A DNA stretch of 64,000 bases, taken from assembly GCF_000425805.1 (NCBI RefSeq), contig NZ_AUED01000001.1:1-64000 (forward strand). The letters run 5' to 3'. This stretch comes from Pseudomonas vranovensis DSM 16006. Its GTDB lineage: Bacteria > Pseudomonadota > Gammaproteobacteria > Pseudomonadales > Pseudomonadaceae. Under the pieces are notes generated by a model. The model was given only the letters and a program-made list of their open reading frames with translations. It did no database searches and was not told where the DNA came from. Made by a program: the position numbers and the translations under genes. Positions 63,194-64,000 of the stretch are shown in pieces. The first letter of the stretch is position 1. The number at the start of each line of letters is the position of its first letter.

Positions 63194-64000
63194 GCAACAC
63201 CGCGTCATTCACGCCGCCGAGCCTGCTGCTGACCACCATCGGCCTGTCGCTGGCGACCTTCATGCAGGTGCTCGACACCACCATCGCCAATGTGGCGCTG
63301 CCGACCATTGCCGGTAACCTGGGCGTGAGTGTGGAGCAGGGCACCTGGGTGATTACCTCGTTTGCAGTCAGCAATGCCATCGCTTTGCCGCTGACCGGCT
63401 GGCTGAGCCGGCGCTTTGGTGAGGTGAAACTGTTCATCTGGGCCACCTTGCTGTTCGTGCTGGCGTCGTTCCTGTGCGGTATTGCCCGGTCGATGCCGGA
63501 GCTGGTCGGCTTTCGCGTGTTGCAAGGTATTGTTGCGGGCCCCCTGTACCCGATGACCCAGACCCTGCTGATTGCCGTTTACCCGCCGGCCAAGCGGGGC
63601 ATGGCGTTGGCCCTGTTGGCGATGGTCACGGTGGTGGCGCCGATTGCCGGCCCCATTCTGGGCGGCTGGATCACCGACAGCTACAGCTGGCCGTGGATCT
63701 TCTTCATCAACGTGCCCATCGGCCTGTTCGCCGCGGCGGTGGTGCGCCAGCAGATGCGCACGCGTCCCGTCAGCACTCGTCGCCAGCCCATGGACTACGT
63801 CGGCTTGCTGTGCTTGATCATCGGCGTTGGCGCCTTGCAGATCGTGCTGGACAAAGGCAATGACCTCGACTGGTTCGAGTCGAACTTCATCGTGATTGGC
63901 AGCCTGATTTCGGTGGTGTTCATCGCGGTATTCATCATATGGGAACTCACCGACAAGCACCCGGTGGTCAACCTGCGACTGTTCGTACACCGCAACTTTC
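63190..64000 (+). CDS. EmrB-like MFS drug exporter (DHA2), partial
   Basis: The first 270 residues of a 14-TM major facilitator pump; the gene runs off the right end. Motif D1/A-like sequences are LDTTIANVALPTIAGNLG and WLSRRFGEVKLFIW, with RVLQGIVAGPLYPMTQTLL (motif B) and GPILGGWITDSYSWPWIFFINVPIG (motif C) typical of DHA2 drug:H+ antiporters. It forms a tripartite pump with the preceding adaptor. Substrates cannot be told from sequence. Confidence 0.94.
   Translation, partial: MSNTASFTPPSLLLTTIGLSLATFMQVLDTTIANVALPTIAGNLGVSVEQGTWVITSFAVSNAIALPLTGWLSRRFGEVKLFIWATLLFVLASFLCGIARSMPELVGFRVLQGIVAGPLYPMTQTLLIAVYPPAKRGMALALLAMVTVVAPIAGPILGGWITDSYSWPWIFFINVPIGLFAAAVVRQQMRTRPVSTRRQPMDYVGLLCLIIGVGALQIVLDKGNDLDWFESNFIVIGSLISVVFIAVFIIWELTDKHPVVNLRLFVHRNF

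Overview
The window is a chromosomal segment of a fluorescent Pseudomonas, most likely from the P. putida/P. fluorescens side of the genus. The main reasons are high-GC coding with G/C-rich third positions, the kdpFABCDE, cysB/cysH/thrH/pabB and prpBC-acnD-prpF-prpD gene sets, the OprI lipoprotein, and many copies of the REP palindrome of the type GGAGCGGGCTTGCCCCGCGA. There is no prophage, insertion sequence, CRISPR array, rRNA or tRNA gene that I can see. Identifications rest on recognised motifs and gene order; no database search was run.

Layout. 1-394: the start of a gene leaving the window on the minus strand, resembling the N-terminal domain of VasX-type type VI secretion effectors. 560-3346: dctA and two GntR/FCD regulators on one strand. 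3350-5075: a visibly AT-richer islet with one unrecognised membrane protein. 5153-7045: an NlpC/P60 hydrolase, two and a bit exact 181-bp tandem repeats, and a Tat-exported beta carbonic anhydrase. 7323-10608: an Aer-like chemoreceptor and a PAS-GGDEF-EAL protein. 10724-18523: the complete potassium system kdpFABC-kdpDE. 18593-28990: housekeeping and accessory genes (patatin, lipoprotein, CHAD, thioesterase, chemoreceptor, tatD, MltF-like lytic transglycosylase, DUF3422, greB, a Gly/His-rich secreted protein). 29142-32951: the conserved trio of an ABC permease, its ATPase and divergent tesA. 33008-34755: a small CxxC protein, an L,D-transpeptidase and oprI. 35264-44156: GNAT, DAHP synthase, PilZ, panE-like, 5'-nucleotidase, Usp, cysB, cysH, thrH, pabB.

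44287-47341 holds a three-gene minus-strand operon: an ATP-grasp ligase, an inactive transglutaminase fused to a 7TM domain, and a secreted aspartic-type (DTGA) peptidase. Its biochemistry is, to my knowledge, mostly predicted rather than shown, and it is the best candidate here for a poorly described system. 47634-55992 is the 2-methylcitrate (propionate) operon led by its own GntR regulator, with palindromic operator candidates on both sides of the promoter and REP elements in most gene gaps. Convergent acnB (56132-58732) supplies the aconitase that also acts in this cycle, and a 138-bp nested inverted repeat lies upstream of it. The right end has a DUF1289 protein, a tandem Usp with a perfect Anr/FNR box at the class-II position, miaE, and a MarR-emrA-emrB efflux operon whose last gene runs off the window.

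Functional themes are carbon entry (DctA, methylcitrate cycle, AcnB), envelope work (NlpC/P60, lytic transglycosylase, L,D-transpeptidase, OprI, the ATP-grasp/7TM/peptidase operon), sulphur and amino-acid metabolism (CysB, CysH, ThrH, PabB, DAHP synthase), sensing (two chemoreceptors, one c-di-GMP protein, PilZ) and stress or efflux.
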